DNA of 64,000 bases from Geomonas silvestris (GTDB lineage: Bacteria > Desulfobacterota > Desulfuromonadia > Geobacterales > Geobacteraceae), in the NCBI RefSeq assembly GCF_014193515.1, contig NZ_BLXX01000007.1:62001-126000 (forward strand). The letters run 5' to 3'. A model generated the notes under the pieces. The model ran no database searches. It saw only the letters and a list, made by a program, of their open reading frames with translations, and was not told where the DNA came from. A program made the position numbers and the translations under genes. Positions 44,654-53,251 of this stretch are shown here, piece after piece. Each line of letters opens with the position of its first letter. Position 1 is the first letter of the stretch.

Positions 44654-46663
44654 CTACTGTCGCGCCCCGTCTGGCTGGGGCCCGATCCGCTCCAGCGGGA
44701 TCCGCTTGAAGCCGAGCTTGAAGGCCGGCGCCCCTTTCTTCAGCTGGAAATTGCCGGCCGCCCGGTCCACGAACCCCGGGTCCCGGTTCTCCAGGTTGTC
44801 CGCAAGCCTTACCATCTCGCGGGTGACCCCCTCCTTCAGTTCGACCAGGCGCCCCCCTACGCTTATGTTGCGCAGGAAACTGTTTCCTTCCGGCAGCGCC
44901 GGGTCCTTTTCGTAGAGGCGCTTCAGCTGCGGGTAGCGCGTGCTGTAGGGGGGTTCCCGGTAGCGCACCGCGGCCAGCCGTTCGGTGAGCGTCGTGTCGG
45001 TGCCGTCGAAATACTTGCGGTACCAGCTGGTGCCGCGGGCATCGAAGAACGAGGCTTCCTTGCAGTCGATGAAGATGTTGTTCTCCACGCGGTTGTCCCG
45101 CCCACCTCCCACCTGGATGCCGCGCCCGGCCCGGTAGACCAGGTTCCCGAACACCGTGGTCCCGCTGGCGAAGTCGTCCAGGTAGATCGCCTGCACGTCC
45201 CCCTGGTTCAGGTCGTGGAAGTAGTTGAAGCGGACCACGTTGCCCCGTTCGGAATAGTCGCGCCCCATGTAGAAGGCACCCGCGTCGCTGGTCTCCAGGC
45301 AGACGTGGTGGATCTCGTTGTACTCAACCAGGTGGTCGTTGCCGTGCAGGAGGATGGCGGTGTGCGGCGCGTCGTAGATCAGGTTGTGCGCCACCCGGTT
45401 CCCCACCCCGAAGAGGTCGATTCCCGGGGTGTAGGTCCTTACCCAGCGGCTGAAGTCGTGGATCCGGTTGTTGAGGGCGTAGTTGGCGCCGGGGGTGAGG
45501 CTTTGCCGGTCCCCCCCCGCGAGAAAGATCCCCCCCTCGCCGCAGTGGCTGATCTCGCTCCTTTCCACCCCGCTGTGGCTCGCCCACTCGATGCGCACCC
45601 CGGTGTTCCCGGCGTTGCGCACGGTGAGCCGGGACAGGCGGACGTGGCTGCCGCCGTTCACCACCACGGCGCTGCCGCGGCAGCACTCGACGGTGAACCC
45701 CTCGAAGTTCACGTGCGCTACCCGGAACAGGGAGACCACCGTGGGAAGCAGCGAGACCGAGGCCCCCTGGCTCCCCTGGCGCGCCGGCGGCCAGAAGTAG
45801 AGGAGCCCCTTTTTCCGGTCCAGGTACCACTCGCCCGGTTCGTCCAGCTCCTCCAGAAGGTTCAGGGCGCGGTAGCGGGCCTTCGCCTTGTAGCCGAAGA
45901 GGTGCGGCTCCCTCAGCACCAGCTCGCGGCGTTGCGGCTTGATGTTCTGCACCCGCACGTAGCCGTCGGCCCAGTCCCAGGCCCAGTAGCCGTGCAGCCA
46001 GAGGTCCTCGGCATCGAGCCAGCGGCGCGGCCGGTCCCCCTCGTAGGTGATCCTGGTCTCTCCGGGCTCGCCGCTCGCCGCCGCAACCCGGGCCCAGCCG
46101 CTGTTCGGCCAGCGCGCCAGCTGCATCGGCCGGCCGTCGAAGAAAAGCTCGAGGCCGGCCGGGATGTTCGCCTTGGCGAAGCCGCGCGGCTTCATCTCCC
46201 CGAAGTCGCGGATGCCGAGCGCCCAGAGGTCGACCTGGAGCACCTTGCCCCGAGCCGAAGCCGGGAGCCGCTCCAGTACGGCGGGATCGACCACCGGAGT
46301 GAACCCGGCGATCTCCCGCCCCCCCGTGAGACGCACCTCCTCGTTCTTGTAGGGGCGGTAGCTGACCGGTGCCTCGGGCGAGCCGGAGTCCGGCTCCGAG
46401 AGTTCAAAGGTGCGCGCCAGCTGGTAGGTGCCGCCGCGCACCAGCACCTGGACCGGGCCTGCCGGCGCAGCGCTGCGCCGCCCTTCCCGAATCGCGTCAC
46501 GGGCCCGCTCCAGGGTCCTAAACGGTTGTTCCAGGGTCCCCGGGCCCCGGTCGTCACCACCGGGTGCCACGAAGAAGAGGTTGGAACCAGCTGCGGCAGG
46601 GTGCGAGACCAGGGAGAACCAGAGCATCACCAGGAGCGGGACGAGTCGTCGCACAGGGGACAT
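44654..46663 (-). CDS. secreted right-handed parallel beta-helix protein
   Basis: A 669-residue protein with a cleavable signal peptide (cleavage near HPAAAG, about residue 25). The N-terminal region (FFVAPGGDDRGPGTLEQPFRTLERARDAIR, then VRGGTYQL) is typical of secreted carbohydrate-active beta-helix proteins. The centre (about 280-560) has repeated N/G-rich turns such as NRVAHNLIYD and NVVRFNYFHD. It is probably a polysaccharide-binding or -cleaving protein of the periplasm or surface. A class cannot be assigned. GCAAGGAGG precedes the ATG, with a stem-loop directly upstream. Confidence 0.8.
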   Translation of the reverse strand: MSPVRRLVPLLVMLWFSLVSHPAAAGSNLFFVAPGGDDRGPGTLEQPFRTLERARDAIREGRRSAAPAGPVQVLVRGGTYQLARTFELSEPDSGSPEAPVSYRPYKNEEVRLTGGREIAGFTPVVDPAVLERLPASARGKVLQVDLWALGIRDFGEMKPRGFAKANIPAGLELFFDGRPMQLARWPNSGWARVAAASGEPGETRITYEGDRPRRWLDAEDLWLHGYWAWDWADGYVRVQNIKPQRRELVLREPHLFGYKAKARYRALNLLEELDEPGEWYLDRKKGLLYFWPPARQGSQGASVSLLPTVVSLFRVAHVNFEGFTVECCRGSAVVVNGGSHVRLSRLTVRNAGNTGVRIEWASHSGVERSEISHCGEGGIFLAGGDRQSLTPGANYALNNRIHDFSRWVRTYTPGIDLFGVGNRVAHNLIYDAPHTAILLHGNDHLVEYNEIHHVCLETSDAGAFYMGRDYSERGNVVRFNYFHDLNQGDVQAIYLDDFASGTTVFGNLVYRAGRGIQVGGGRDNRVENNIFIDCKEASFFDARGTSWYRKYFDGTDTTLTERLAAVRYREPPYSTRYPQLKRLYEKDPALPEGNSFLRNISVGGRLVELKEGVTREMVRLADNLENRDPGFVDRAAGNFQLKKGAPAFKLGFKRIPLERIGPQPDGARQ

Positions 46664-46674
46664 GGCTGCACCTC

Positions 46675-46724
46675 CTTGCTTTGGGTTGTGGCAAATCCAG
46701 ATTGGATTCTACAACCAAAGCAAG
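46675..46724 (-). promoter_or_regulatory. stem-loop abutting the ribosome site of the beta-helix gene
   Basis: The minus-strand leader has CTTGCTTTGG-TTGT pairing with ACAACCCAAAGCAAG (46711-46724 with 46675-46689, one bulge). An inner ATCC / GGAT stem is also present. The 3' arm runs straight into the GGAGG site. It could be an operator or a translational control hairpin. Confidence 0.5.
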
Positions 46725-46792
46725 ATTAGGCCAGTCTCATCCAGCCATCCCCACCTTCCCGAGTTGCCGGGCGCCCGAAGCCGCGGCCAGGA

Positions 46793-47296
46793 TCAATTCT
46801 GCTCCACCGCCAGCGCGACCATGAACCAGTCCTCGTCGGAGTCGAAGAGGAGCGTGGTCACTTCCGGCTTCCGGGTCATGTGGATCACGTACTTGGTACC
46901 GGAGACGACCGAAGGGGTGGCGAGCCTTATGTCCAGGCTCCTCTCGCACAGGTACGGCTTGAAGGTGCCGGCCAGGATGTTGGCGAGTTCCCCGAGGGCG
47001 TCCTCCACCTCCTCCTCGCTCGGCTCCAGGGTGACCAGGAGCTGGGCCGCGATGCTCTGCGCCAGCGACCGCGAGGCGTGCAGGCTGACCACCCCGTTGC
47101 AGGTTCCGGCAAAGCCGACCAGTGCGCTCAGGCAATCGGTGAAGTTGGAGGCAGGATCGATGGACAGCGGCAGGTGCAGCAGGTGATCCATCCCGACAAA
47201 GGAGGTGAAGACCCGCTTCACCTCGTGGATCAGTGATTTCTCCAGCGCGGGTCCGGTAGTTTTAAGCTTCGTGAGAAGTTCGGCCGAAAATGTCAT
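46793..47296 (-). CDS. CheX-like chemotaxis phosphatase
   Basis: A 167-residue CheX/CheC-type protein. The active-site ExxN pair is E103 and N106 (GELANILAG), as in CheX that dephosphorylates CheY-P. No CheC-like second site was seen. GGAGGG precedes the ATG at 47296. No other che gene is adjacent, so it may act on a dedicated receiver elsewhere. Confidence 0.82.
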   Translation of the reverse strand: MTFSAELLTKLKTTGPALEKSLIHEVKRVFTSFVGMDHLLHLPLSIDPASNFTDCLSALVGFAGTCNGVVSLHASRSLAQSIAAQLLVTLEPSEEEVEDALGELANILAGTFKPYLCERSLDIRLATPSVVSGTKYVIHMTRKPEVTTLLFDSDEDWFMVALAVEQN

Positions 47297-47581
47297 GACT
47301 CCCTCCTTGGTGCTAGTCGCGGGCTGTACCCGGCAAGGACAATCTGCCGGCATACCGGCGCGGGTACCAAGGAGATTACAGGATCGGTGCCAAGAGGATG
47401 AACGGCGTTCCCACGCGGGGTTAGCGTGCCGGGGCCCCGGCGGGGTGTCCCGGGAGGGGACACGGTGTTTCTCCGGGGGACAACAACGCGTGTCCGAAAC
47501 GCCGCAAAGGACTTGGGTGCCGGGCGCCTTGGTGGTATAGTCCCTGGCGACTCACCACGTCACACTTCCCGGAGCAGACAC

Positions 47582-48487
47582 ATGGTAGCGATCATCGGCG
47601 CCGGAGCCTTGGGCGCCATCTACGGTTCTCTTCTGTTTCAGGCCGATCCCGCATCGGTCTACTTCATCGCCGGCGGCGAGCGCGGCCAAAGGCTCTCACG
47701 CGACGGCGTCGTGGTAAACGGCAGCCGCTTTGCCATTCCCGTGCGCACCCCGGATGAGGCGACCCCCGTCGAGCTGGTGATCGTCGCGGTGAAGTACCAC
47801 CAGCTCCCGCAGGCCCTGGCCGAACTGAGGCGGGCGGTCGGTCCGCACACGGTGATCCTCTCGGTCATGAACGGCATCGACAGCGAGGAGCGCCTGGGGG
47901 AGGAGTTCGGTCCCGAGAAGCTCCTCTACGGGCTGTCGCTCGGCATCGACGCGGTCCGGGTCGGCAACGAGGTCAGCTACCGTAACCTTGGGCGCATCGT
48001 CTTCGGCGAGAAGCGCAACGAGGAGCACAGCGACCGGGTGCGCCAGGTCGCGGCGCTCTTCGACCGGGCCGGGATCGCCCACCATACCCCGGTCGACATG
48101 ATACGCAGCCTCTGGTTCAAGTACATGATCAACGTCGGGGTGAACCAGGTATCGGCCCTTTTGGGGTTGAGCTACGGTGGGGTGCGCAACGATCCGGCGG
48201 CGCGCGAACTCATGGAGGCCGCCATGCGCGAGGTGATCGCCCTGGCGCAGGCGCTCGAGGTCGACCTTTCCGAGCCGGACATCCAGGAGTTCTACCGGGT
48301 GCTCGAGACCCTGGACGCCGACGGCAAGACCTCGATGCTGCAGGACGTGGAGGCGGGCCGCAAGACCGAGGTGGAGATGCTGGCGGGGACCGTACTGGCC
48401 CTGGGGGAGCGCCACGGCGTCGCCACCCCGGTGAACCGCCGGCTCTTCGAGGAGTTGAGGCGGCTGGAGGCGGGCTTCACGCCGTGA
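47582..48487 (+). CDS. panE: 2-dehydropantoate 2-reductase (ketopantoate reductase family)
   Basis: A 301-residue NADPH-dependent reductase. The nucleotide loop is IGAGALGAIYG; the mid-protein VKYHQLPQAL and VMNGIDSEE segments and the catalytic lysine in WFKYMINVGVNQ match the KPR family. GGAG precedes the ATG at 47582; the longer frame from 47426 has no ribosome site. It would make pantoate for CoA, though the family also contains other 2-keto acid reductases. It is convergent with the DUF2147 gene, 18 bases apart. Confidence 0.88.
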   Translation: MVAIIGAGALGAIYGSLLFQADPASVYFIAGGERGQRLSRDGVVVNGSRFAIPVRTPDEATPVELVIVAVKYHQLPQALAELRRAVGPHTVILSVMNGIDSEERLGEEFGPEKLLYGLSLGIDAVRVGNEVSYRNLGRIVFGEKRNEEHSDRVRQVAALFDRAGIAHHTPVDMIRSLWFKYMINVGVNQVSALLGLSYGGVRNDPAARELMEAAMREVIALAQALEVDLSEPDIQEFYRVLETLDADGKTSMLQDVEAGRKTEVEMLAGTVLALGERHGVATPVNRRLFEELRRLEAGFTP

Positions 48488-48505
48488 CGCACGGTAAGGT
48501 GGGAA

Positions 48506-48970
48506 TCAGGGGCGGGTCCAGACCGTGGTCCGGCCGAAGAGCGGGACACCCACATAGCCGCGGATCTTGAGCTTCGTGGCGTTCACCAGGGTCATCTTGC
48601 AGGAATAGGTCTTCCCGGAGTCGGGGTCGTAGATCTCCCCGTGTTCCCAGCTCTCCCCGCCGCCGTAGCTGAAGCCCTGCATGATCTTCAGCCCGAGCAG
48701 GGAGCGCCCTTTCAGTTTCGGGTCCGGGTTCTCCCGGTCCACCCGCGGCTTCCCCGCCATTCCCTGGGGATCGTCCGGCGGATACACCGGGCGTCCCAGC
48801 CAGGCGAGCCTGCCGCAGTACTTCCCGTCGCAGTGATAGATCTCGATCTGCGCCCTGCCGTCCTCGTTCTTCCAGGCCCCCAGGATGTCGTCCGCCGCGC
48901 CGTAGGCCGCAGCCGTCAAAATAAGAAGAACCGGCAGCGAGCCAAGCACCCGCCCAAGTACCTTTTTCAT
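48506..48970 (-). CDS. DUF2147 periplasmic protein
   Basis: A 154-residue exported protein: signal peptide to about residue 25 (ALA-like cleavage at AYGAA), then a DUF2147 domain (ILGAWKNEDGRAQIEIYHC, GLKIMQGFSYGG, GKTYSCKMTL, LKIRGYVGVPLFGRTTVW). Function of the family is unknown. It lies 9 bases after the lipoprotein gene and is probably in the same operon. Confidence 0.88.
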   Translation of the reverse strand: MKKVLGRVLGSLPVLLILTAAAYGAADDILGAWKNEDGRAQIEIYHCDGKYCGRLAWLGRPVYPPDDPQGMAGKPRVDRENPDPKLKGRSLLGLKIMQGFSYGGGESWEHGEIYDPDSGKTYSCKMTLVNATKLKIRGYVGVPLFGRTTVWTRP

Positions 48971-48979
48971 AACTTCCCC

Positions 48980-49630
48980 CTATCTGACGTTCAGGACGGC
49001 CTCTCCGTCCGATTTCGCCAGCAGCGCGACCAGCTCGGGCACCGCCTGCCGGGCGACGATCTCCACCAGGTCAAGCAGCGTCTGGTCGAACACCTTCGAG
49101 TCGCTGCGCAGCGCCTCCGCCGACGAGGTCCCCTCGTACTTGAACGTCTTCACCAGCTTTCCGGCCTTAAAGACGTCGATCGTCACCTTGAGCGAGCCGT
49201 TCACCTCGCGCTTCACCAGGTGGTCCACCCCATCCAGCTTCGCCTCGATGCGGCTGAAATCGATGCCGCGGCCGGCTCCCTCGGGAAGCCTGGCTGCCAG
49301 GTTCACCCGGTAGCCGGCCTGTTCGAGTTCCCTGATCAGCGACTCGGCCACCATCTCCCTCGGGTTGCGGTCGGTGAGCAGTTTTCCCTGCACCTCACCG
49401 TCCGCGTCGCGCAGCTGCCCCAGGACCCAGGCGACCTCGCCGCTCTGAGCTGCGTGGTCGGCGGAGACCGCGGCGTAGACCTCGCCACGTCCTCCCGAAG
49501 CTCCCACGACCGGCTGGTAATCGAGCCGTACCGTCCGGTCCTGCCCGGCGCACCCCGACAGGAAAGCCACAAGCACCAGGACCGCGAGGACAAGTCCGCC
49601 CCGCTTGAACCCATTCTTTTTCTCAATCAT
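48980..49630 (-). CDS. lipoprotein, possibly YajG-like
   Basis: A 216-residue protein with a type II signal peptide and lipobox LSGC (about residues 24-27). The body has a layout like YajG lipoproteins: a central REL-x-x-AGYRV segment and a C-terminal helical part. AAAAGGGGGG precedes the ATG at 49630; the frame continuing to 49906 has no signal or ribosome site. It is first of a two-gene operon with the DUF2147 gene. Similarity to YajG is judged by eye only. Confidence 0.72.
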   Translation of the reverse strand: MIEKKNGFKRGGLVLAVLVLVAFLSGCAGQDRTVRLDYQPVVGASGGRGEVYAAVSADHAAQSGEVAWVLGQLRDADGEVQGKLLTDRNPREMVAESLIRELEQAGYRVNLAARLPEGAGRGIDFSRIEAKLDGVDHLVKREVNGSLKVTIDVFKAGKLVKTFKYEGTSSAEALRSDSKVFDQTLLDLVEIVARQAVPELVALLAKSDGEAVLNVR

Positions 49631-49958
49631 GGTTCCCCCCTTTTCAGAAGATTCTTCCCGGAAATTACGCGTGCGGATGTGCAGGCGAAGATCATTCGCC
49701 CGGCGCGCCGGCAGGCACGAAACAAGCGCCACCATCTTCCCGGCACCACCTTCCGGACCTCGCACCTGGCAGATCAGGGTGTTCCCTTCCGCCGGAGCAA
49801 AAGCCGGATCGGCAACGCAGAAAATGGTGCCACAGGATTGCGGACTGGCAACCGGCACCGGAAGTCCGGCACCGGGAAACACGCATCGGATGCTGCGCAG
49901 CGGCACCCGGGACCAGGAACTTTAACCGGCCCGCATGAGATGTGAGATAACCACCCGC
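49631..49958. other. intergenic region without a recognisable gene
   Basis: Upstream region of the lipoprotein operon. Plus-strand frames here have no ribosome site. No promoter of good quality was identified on the minus strand. Confidence 0.4.
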
Positions 49959-49996
49959 AAAAAAGGAGCTGCCGGCCCACCGGCAACTCCTTTTTC
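49959..49996. terminator. terminator after the His-rich gene
   Basis: An AAAAAGGAG / CTCCTTTTT stem, a C-A mismatch, then TGCCGG / CCGGCA with a 4-base loop. It ends the minus-strand riboswitch transcript 24 bases after the stop codon and is symmetric enough to work both ways. Confidence 0.85.
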
Positions 49997-50019
49997 CTTT
50001 CCGGTGCACTTAGGCAGCG

Positions 50020-50307
50020 CTAGTCGTGCTTGCCGTGGTGCTTGCCGTGCCCCTCGCCCTCGTGCTTGCCGTGGTGCTTCGGCCCGTGCCCTTTCTCCTT
50101 GTGGTGGTGGCCGCGGTCCCGTTCCAGGTAGACGATCCTCCCCCCTTCACGGTAGCAGGGACGCCCCCCGACGTAGACCACCTGCACCCCTGCGGGAGCC
50201 GGCAGGTAGCCGTTGATGTTGACGCTGACAGCGGTGCCGGCATAGGCGCTGCCGGCGCTTAAGACCAAAGCTGCGACCGCCGCCAGACGGCCTGCTCGAT
50301 GTTTCAT
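50020..50307 (-). CDS. secreted His/Lys/Gly-rich small protein under riboswitch control
   Basis: A 95-residue protein. The signal peptide (about 1-23, ending GSAYA) is followed by a short folded-looking part (GTAVSVNINGYLPAPAGVQVVYVGG) and a C-terminal tail from about residue 65. The tail is made almost only of His, Lys, Gly and Glu, with 12 histidines in 30 residues. The tail suggests metal or heme binding in the periplasm or outside the cell. AAGGAGG precedes the ATG. It is the only gene between the GEMM riboswitch at 50.5-50.6 kb and the terminator at 49.96 kb. Confidence 0.8.
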   Translation of the reverse strand: MKHRAGRLAAVAALVLSAGSAYAGTAVSVNINGYLPAPAGVQVVYVGGRPCYREGGRIVYLERDRGHHHKEKGHGPKHHGKHEGEGHGKHHGKHD

Positions 50308-50510
50308 ACAACCTCCTTGAAAACCGGGAACCCCGGTCAGTTGCGGGACAAAAGCGGTTGTTCCGCCTCCCGGGAGAAAATGCGATAGATGGTACCTGGC
50401 CGGCTCTTTGCTGAGCTGCCGGAGGCGTGTTCAGGGACACCTGCCGGAAGAGCCCGTCGACCGGCGGCGGGTGGTGACACTACGACTTCGTTGCCTCCTT
50501 TTTGGCCACG

Positions 50511-50625
50511 AAAAAAGCCGGGGCCAAGATATCGGTTAGATATTTCGGCGACCCGGCTGTCTCGGTGAGACCCTGTAGGCTTTCCGTCCCATCCTCGCGG
50601 ATGGTTTAGTAGTATCGTTTATCTC
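50511..50625 (-). promoter_or_regulatory. GEMM-I riboswitch, cGAMP-type (GEMM-Ib), with terminator platform
   Basis: Minus-strand RNA. After a GATA P1 strand (50616-50613) come CTAAACCATC, a GCGA-type tetraloop, GATGGGACGGAAAGCC, then GGGTCTC / GAGAC and AGCCGGGTCGCCGAAATATC, the full GEMM-I layout. The segment before AAACC reads TACT rather than GGGC, placing A at the position equivalent to G20 of the Vc2 aptamer; this marks the 3',3'-cGAMP-binding variants known in Geobacter. The 3' aptamer strand AGCCGGG (50558-50552) also pairs with CCCGGCT (50522-50516), followed by TTTTTT, giving a mutually exclusive terminator. Ligand binding should free the gene, so an ON switch is inferred. Confidence 0.88.
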
Positions 50626-50646
50626 ACGCTTGTTGTACTGGCCGTC

Positions 50647-50675
50647 TTGATACCTTCCCCACGCCTTCCTGTCAA
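50647..50675 (-). promoter_or_regulatory. promoter of the riboswitch transcript
   Basis: Minus-strand TTGACA (50675-50670), a 17-base spacer and TATCAA (50652-50647). The expected start is near 50640, a few bases before the aptamer. Confidence 0.65.
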
Positions 50676-50974
50676 GAAAAAACCCTCCCGTCAACCCGAA
50701 GGCCGTTCATGCGTTTAGCGTTGGTGCGCCCCCGCGTGCCCGCACCGGATCTCCCTGCGGAGCTACTCGCCGCCCCAGCTGTTCTGTACCGCACCGTGAC
50801 AGGCCCTGTACCGAAAACGAACAGCCAGGGGAGGCTGCCGGCCTGCGACCCGCTCCCCGCGCGGTTTTAGCTTGGCACAGAGTTGGCTTACCTGAACCAT
50901 CCAGTACGAGGGTGGGCCGTTCCCCGCCGTCAGATCGGAGTCGGCCTGGCCCGAACCGGATCCGGAGGTTTCCC
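50676..50974. other. intergenic region without a recognisable gene
   Basis: Divergent region between the riboswitch unit and the receiver-Hpt gene. No convincing frame or RNA structure was seen. The 200-base leader between the riboswitch terminator and the His-rich ATG (50510-50308) likewise has no recognised element, apart from an unused AAGGAGG at about 50500-50494. Confidence 0.4.
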
Positions 50975-51862
50975 ATGAGCAGACAACAGCATTCCTTACA
51001 CCAGCAAGCTGCCGCCGAGGCGGGGCTGCGGGTTCTTTTTGTCGATGACACCGAGATCAACCGGGAACTGGGTGCGACCGTACTCAAGAGGCTCGGGCAC
51101 CAGGTGACAATCGCCGCAGATGGTGCAGAGGCAATCGCGGCCCTCTCGTGCGCTACCGCATTCGACGCGGTCTTCATGGATCTCCAGATGCCGTTACTCG
51201 ACGGACTGGAGGCGACCCGGCGCATCAGGCAGATGGCGGGACTGGACAAGATCCTGATCGTGGCGATGGCCGGTTCCCTGCAGCCGGGGGAGCGTGATAA
51301 GATCCGGGCGGCGGGAATGGACGACTGGGTGAGCAAACCGATCCGGCGCGAAGAACTCCAGGCAGTCCTCGAGCGTCGTCTCGGCTCCCCCACGGTGCCC
51401 GCAGCGCCCGTCCCGGCCGAAGAGCCGCTTCCCCCCGTCTTCGACCGGCAGGGGCTTTTAGACCGCCTGGGTCGCGATGCCGGGCAGCTCAGGCGTTTTC
51501 TCGAGATGTTCTTCCGGTCCGCCGCGGCAAGCCTGGCCGGCCTGGAAGCCGCCCTTATCGCGGGAGATCGGGACAGTCTCCGACTCTACGCCCACACCTT
51601 GAAGGGAACCTCCCTCAACATCGGTGCCCAGCGCCTCGCCTCCCTTTCCCGGAACCTGGAAGAGAGTGCCGCGGCCGGCCAGCCCGAGCAGCTTCGGGTG
51701 CAGTTCGCCGCGCTGCGCGAGAGCTACCGCGAGTTTGCCCAGTTGCACGGGAGCTTTCCCGATCAATCGTCCGTCGTGGCAGAGCGTCGCGAGGCGACCC
51801 GTTCCTCCGCCCCGGCGGCGTCCGGCGAGCAGGTCCCCGTGGGCAGGACAGCACGGCTCTGA
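50975..51862 (+). CDS. stand-alone receiver-Hpt phosphorelay protein
   Basis: A 295-residue protein with an N-terminal receiver (about 19-140: VLFVDDTEIN, phosphoacceptor in AVFMDLQMP, lysine in WVSKPI) and a C-terminal Hpt domain (about 170-260) with the phosphorylated histidine in YAHTLKGTSLNIGA. The usual receiver Thr/Ser appears replaced by Ala (VAMAGS). GGAGG precedes the ATG at 50975. It has no kinase or output domain, so it would shuttle phosphate between other proteins. The Pro/Ala linker at about 150 separates the domains. Confidence 0.87.
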   Translation: MSRQQHSLHQQAAAEAGLRVLFVDDTEINRELGATVLKRLGHQVTIAADGAEAIAALSCATAFDAVFMDLQMPLLDGLEATRRIRQMAGLDKILIVAMAGSLQPGERDKIRAAGMDDWVSKPIRREELQAVLERRLGSPTVPAAPVPAEEPLPPVFDRQGLLDRLGRDAGQLRRFLEMFFRSAAASLAGLEAALIAGDRDSLRLYAHTLKGTSLNIGAQRLASLSRNLEESAAAGQPEQLRVQFAALRESYREFAQLHGSFPDQSSVVAERREATRSSAPAASGEQVPVGRTARL

Positions 51863-51920
51863 GTGCAGGTGACTTCGGTCCCGCTCCCTAGCCGGTCCTC
51901 GCCTCGTTACGATACAAAGG

Positions 51921-52042
51921 TTCCAGCCTTTCCCCGCCGTTGCCGTTCCTCTGTGCCCCTCCGTGTCCTCGGTGGTGAGGGAAGTCGTTTTCCGCTCTCT
52001 GCTTTTCTCCGTGTTCTCCGTGTCTCCGTGGCAGAATTCAGG
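51921..52042. repeat. dispersed CTCCGTG-type repeat, two abutting units
   Basis: The first part (51921-51978) begins TTCCAGCCTTTCCCCGCCG and continues with CTCTGTG/CTCCGTG motifs. It is nearly identical to 59701-59756 and 60237-60294. The second part (51997-52042) is a TCTCCGTG run ending CCGTGGCAGAATT, like 55473-55506 and 61685-61712. Non-coding. Confidence 0.75.
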
Positions 52043-52111
52043 ATTTTCTTCTGTTGCCCAAACCCCCGTCCCTGCGTTATAACATCTGAAAAATTTCTCA
52101 AGGCGGAAGAC

Positions 52112-53053
52112 ATGGGGAAAGCAGCAAAAGGTTCCGGCGGCGGGCCGATGAACGCGCTGGAAATAGAGATCGCCATTGCGGCGCTCCACTCGACCGGAGA
52201 CTTCCAGGTATTGCGCAGGCTCGACCTGGAGCGCGAGACCCGTTTCGCCCGCGCCTCCCAGCAGGGGAAGATCGCCATCTGCCTCGACACCGAGACCACC
52301 GGCATCAACCACCTCCAGGACAAGGTGATCGAGCTCGGCATGGTCGCCTTCGAGTACCTCCCCGAGACCGGCGAGATCACCCGTGTCCTCGGTCGCTACA
52401 ACGGTTTCGAGGATCCCGGCTTCCCGCTTCCCGACGAGATCAAGGAGATCACCGGGATCACCGACGACATGGTCGCCGGCCAGAGCTTCGACGACGCCGA
52501 GGTGCAGAACCTTGCCGCCTCCGCCAGCCTGGTCATCGCCCACAACGCCGCCTTCGACCGCAAGTTCGTCGAGACCCGTTTCCCCGTATTCCGCGATACC
52601 CCCTGGGCCTGCACCGTCTCCCAGATCGACTGGAAATCCGAGCGGATCTCCTCGCGCACCCTCGATTACCTTCTCTTCAAGATCTGCGGCCTCACCATCC
52701 ATGCCCACCGCGCCCTCGACGACGCCGAGGGGGTCCTCGGGCTTTTGCTCGGCCGCTTGCCGGTGACCGAGTTCCCCATCTTCAAGGCCCTGCTCGAAAG
52801 TGCCACGCAGACCACCTCCCGGCTGAGCGCCGTAGGTGCGCCCTTCGACAAGAAGGATCTCCTGAAGGACCGCGGCTATCGTTGGAGCGACGGCACCCAG
52901 GGGACCGCGAAGGCGTGGTGGCGCGACGTCCCGTCCCACGAAGAGCGCCAGGAGCTCGAGTACCTGGCGCGCGAAGTCTATCCTCGCGGCAACGCCGACG
53001 CGGTGCAGATCAAGCGCATCGACGCCTTGACCCGGTTTTCGGTAAGGGAATAA
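52112..53053 (+). CDS. DEDDh 3'-5' exonuclease (DnaQ/epsilon-like)
   Basis: A 313-residue exonuclease. Exo I: ICLDTETTG; Exo II: IAHNAAFDRKF; Exo III: HRALDDAEG, giving the DEDDh set. A C-terminal part of about 90 residues (DKKDLLKDRGYRWSDG..., then WWRDVP) is an extra domain found in some stand-alone exonucleases. The ATG at 52112 follows AAGGCGGAAG; the frame back to 51863 crosses repeat DNA and is rejected. Not next to dnaE; probably a repair or RNA-processing nuclease. Confidence 0.88.
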   Translation: MGKAAKGSGGGPMNALEIEIAIAALHSTGDFQVLRRLDLERETRFARASQQGKIAICLDTETTGINHLQDKVIELGMVAFEYLPETGEITRVLGRYNGFEDPGFPLPDEIKEITGITDDMVAGQSFDDAEVQNLAASASLVIAHNAAFDRKFVETRFPVFRDTPWACTVSQIDWKSERISSRTLDYLLFKICGLTIHAHRALDDAEGVLGLLLGRLPVTEFPIFKALLESATQTTSRLSAVGAPFDKKDLLKDRGYRWSDGTQGTAKAWWRDVPSHEERQELEYLAREVYPRGNADAVQIKRIDALTRFSVRE

Positions 53054-53251
53054 GGCAGGGGCTAGGGGCTGGGGACCAAGGACCAGAGTCCCGGGCTCGC
53101 CAAAAGCCCATCGGTTCTCCTTCCGTCCTTTGTGTCCTTTGTGTCATTCGAAAGCCGGCAGGCACTCTAAGGAATATCGAAGCCTTCCAGCGCTTGCTTA
53201 ATGAACCGTGGGAGGTAAGCTCTCTTCCAAATCCTTTACCAGGGGTACCGG

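Noticed and set aside
50308..50480. 48-codon GTG frame in the leader between riboswitch and His-rich gene
   Set aside because: AAGGAGG is 13 bases away and the peptide is low-complexity Arg/Ser/Pro. Not convincing as a gene.
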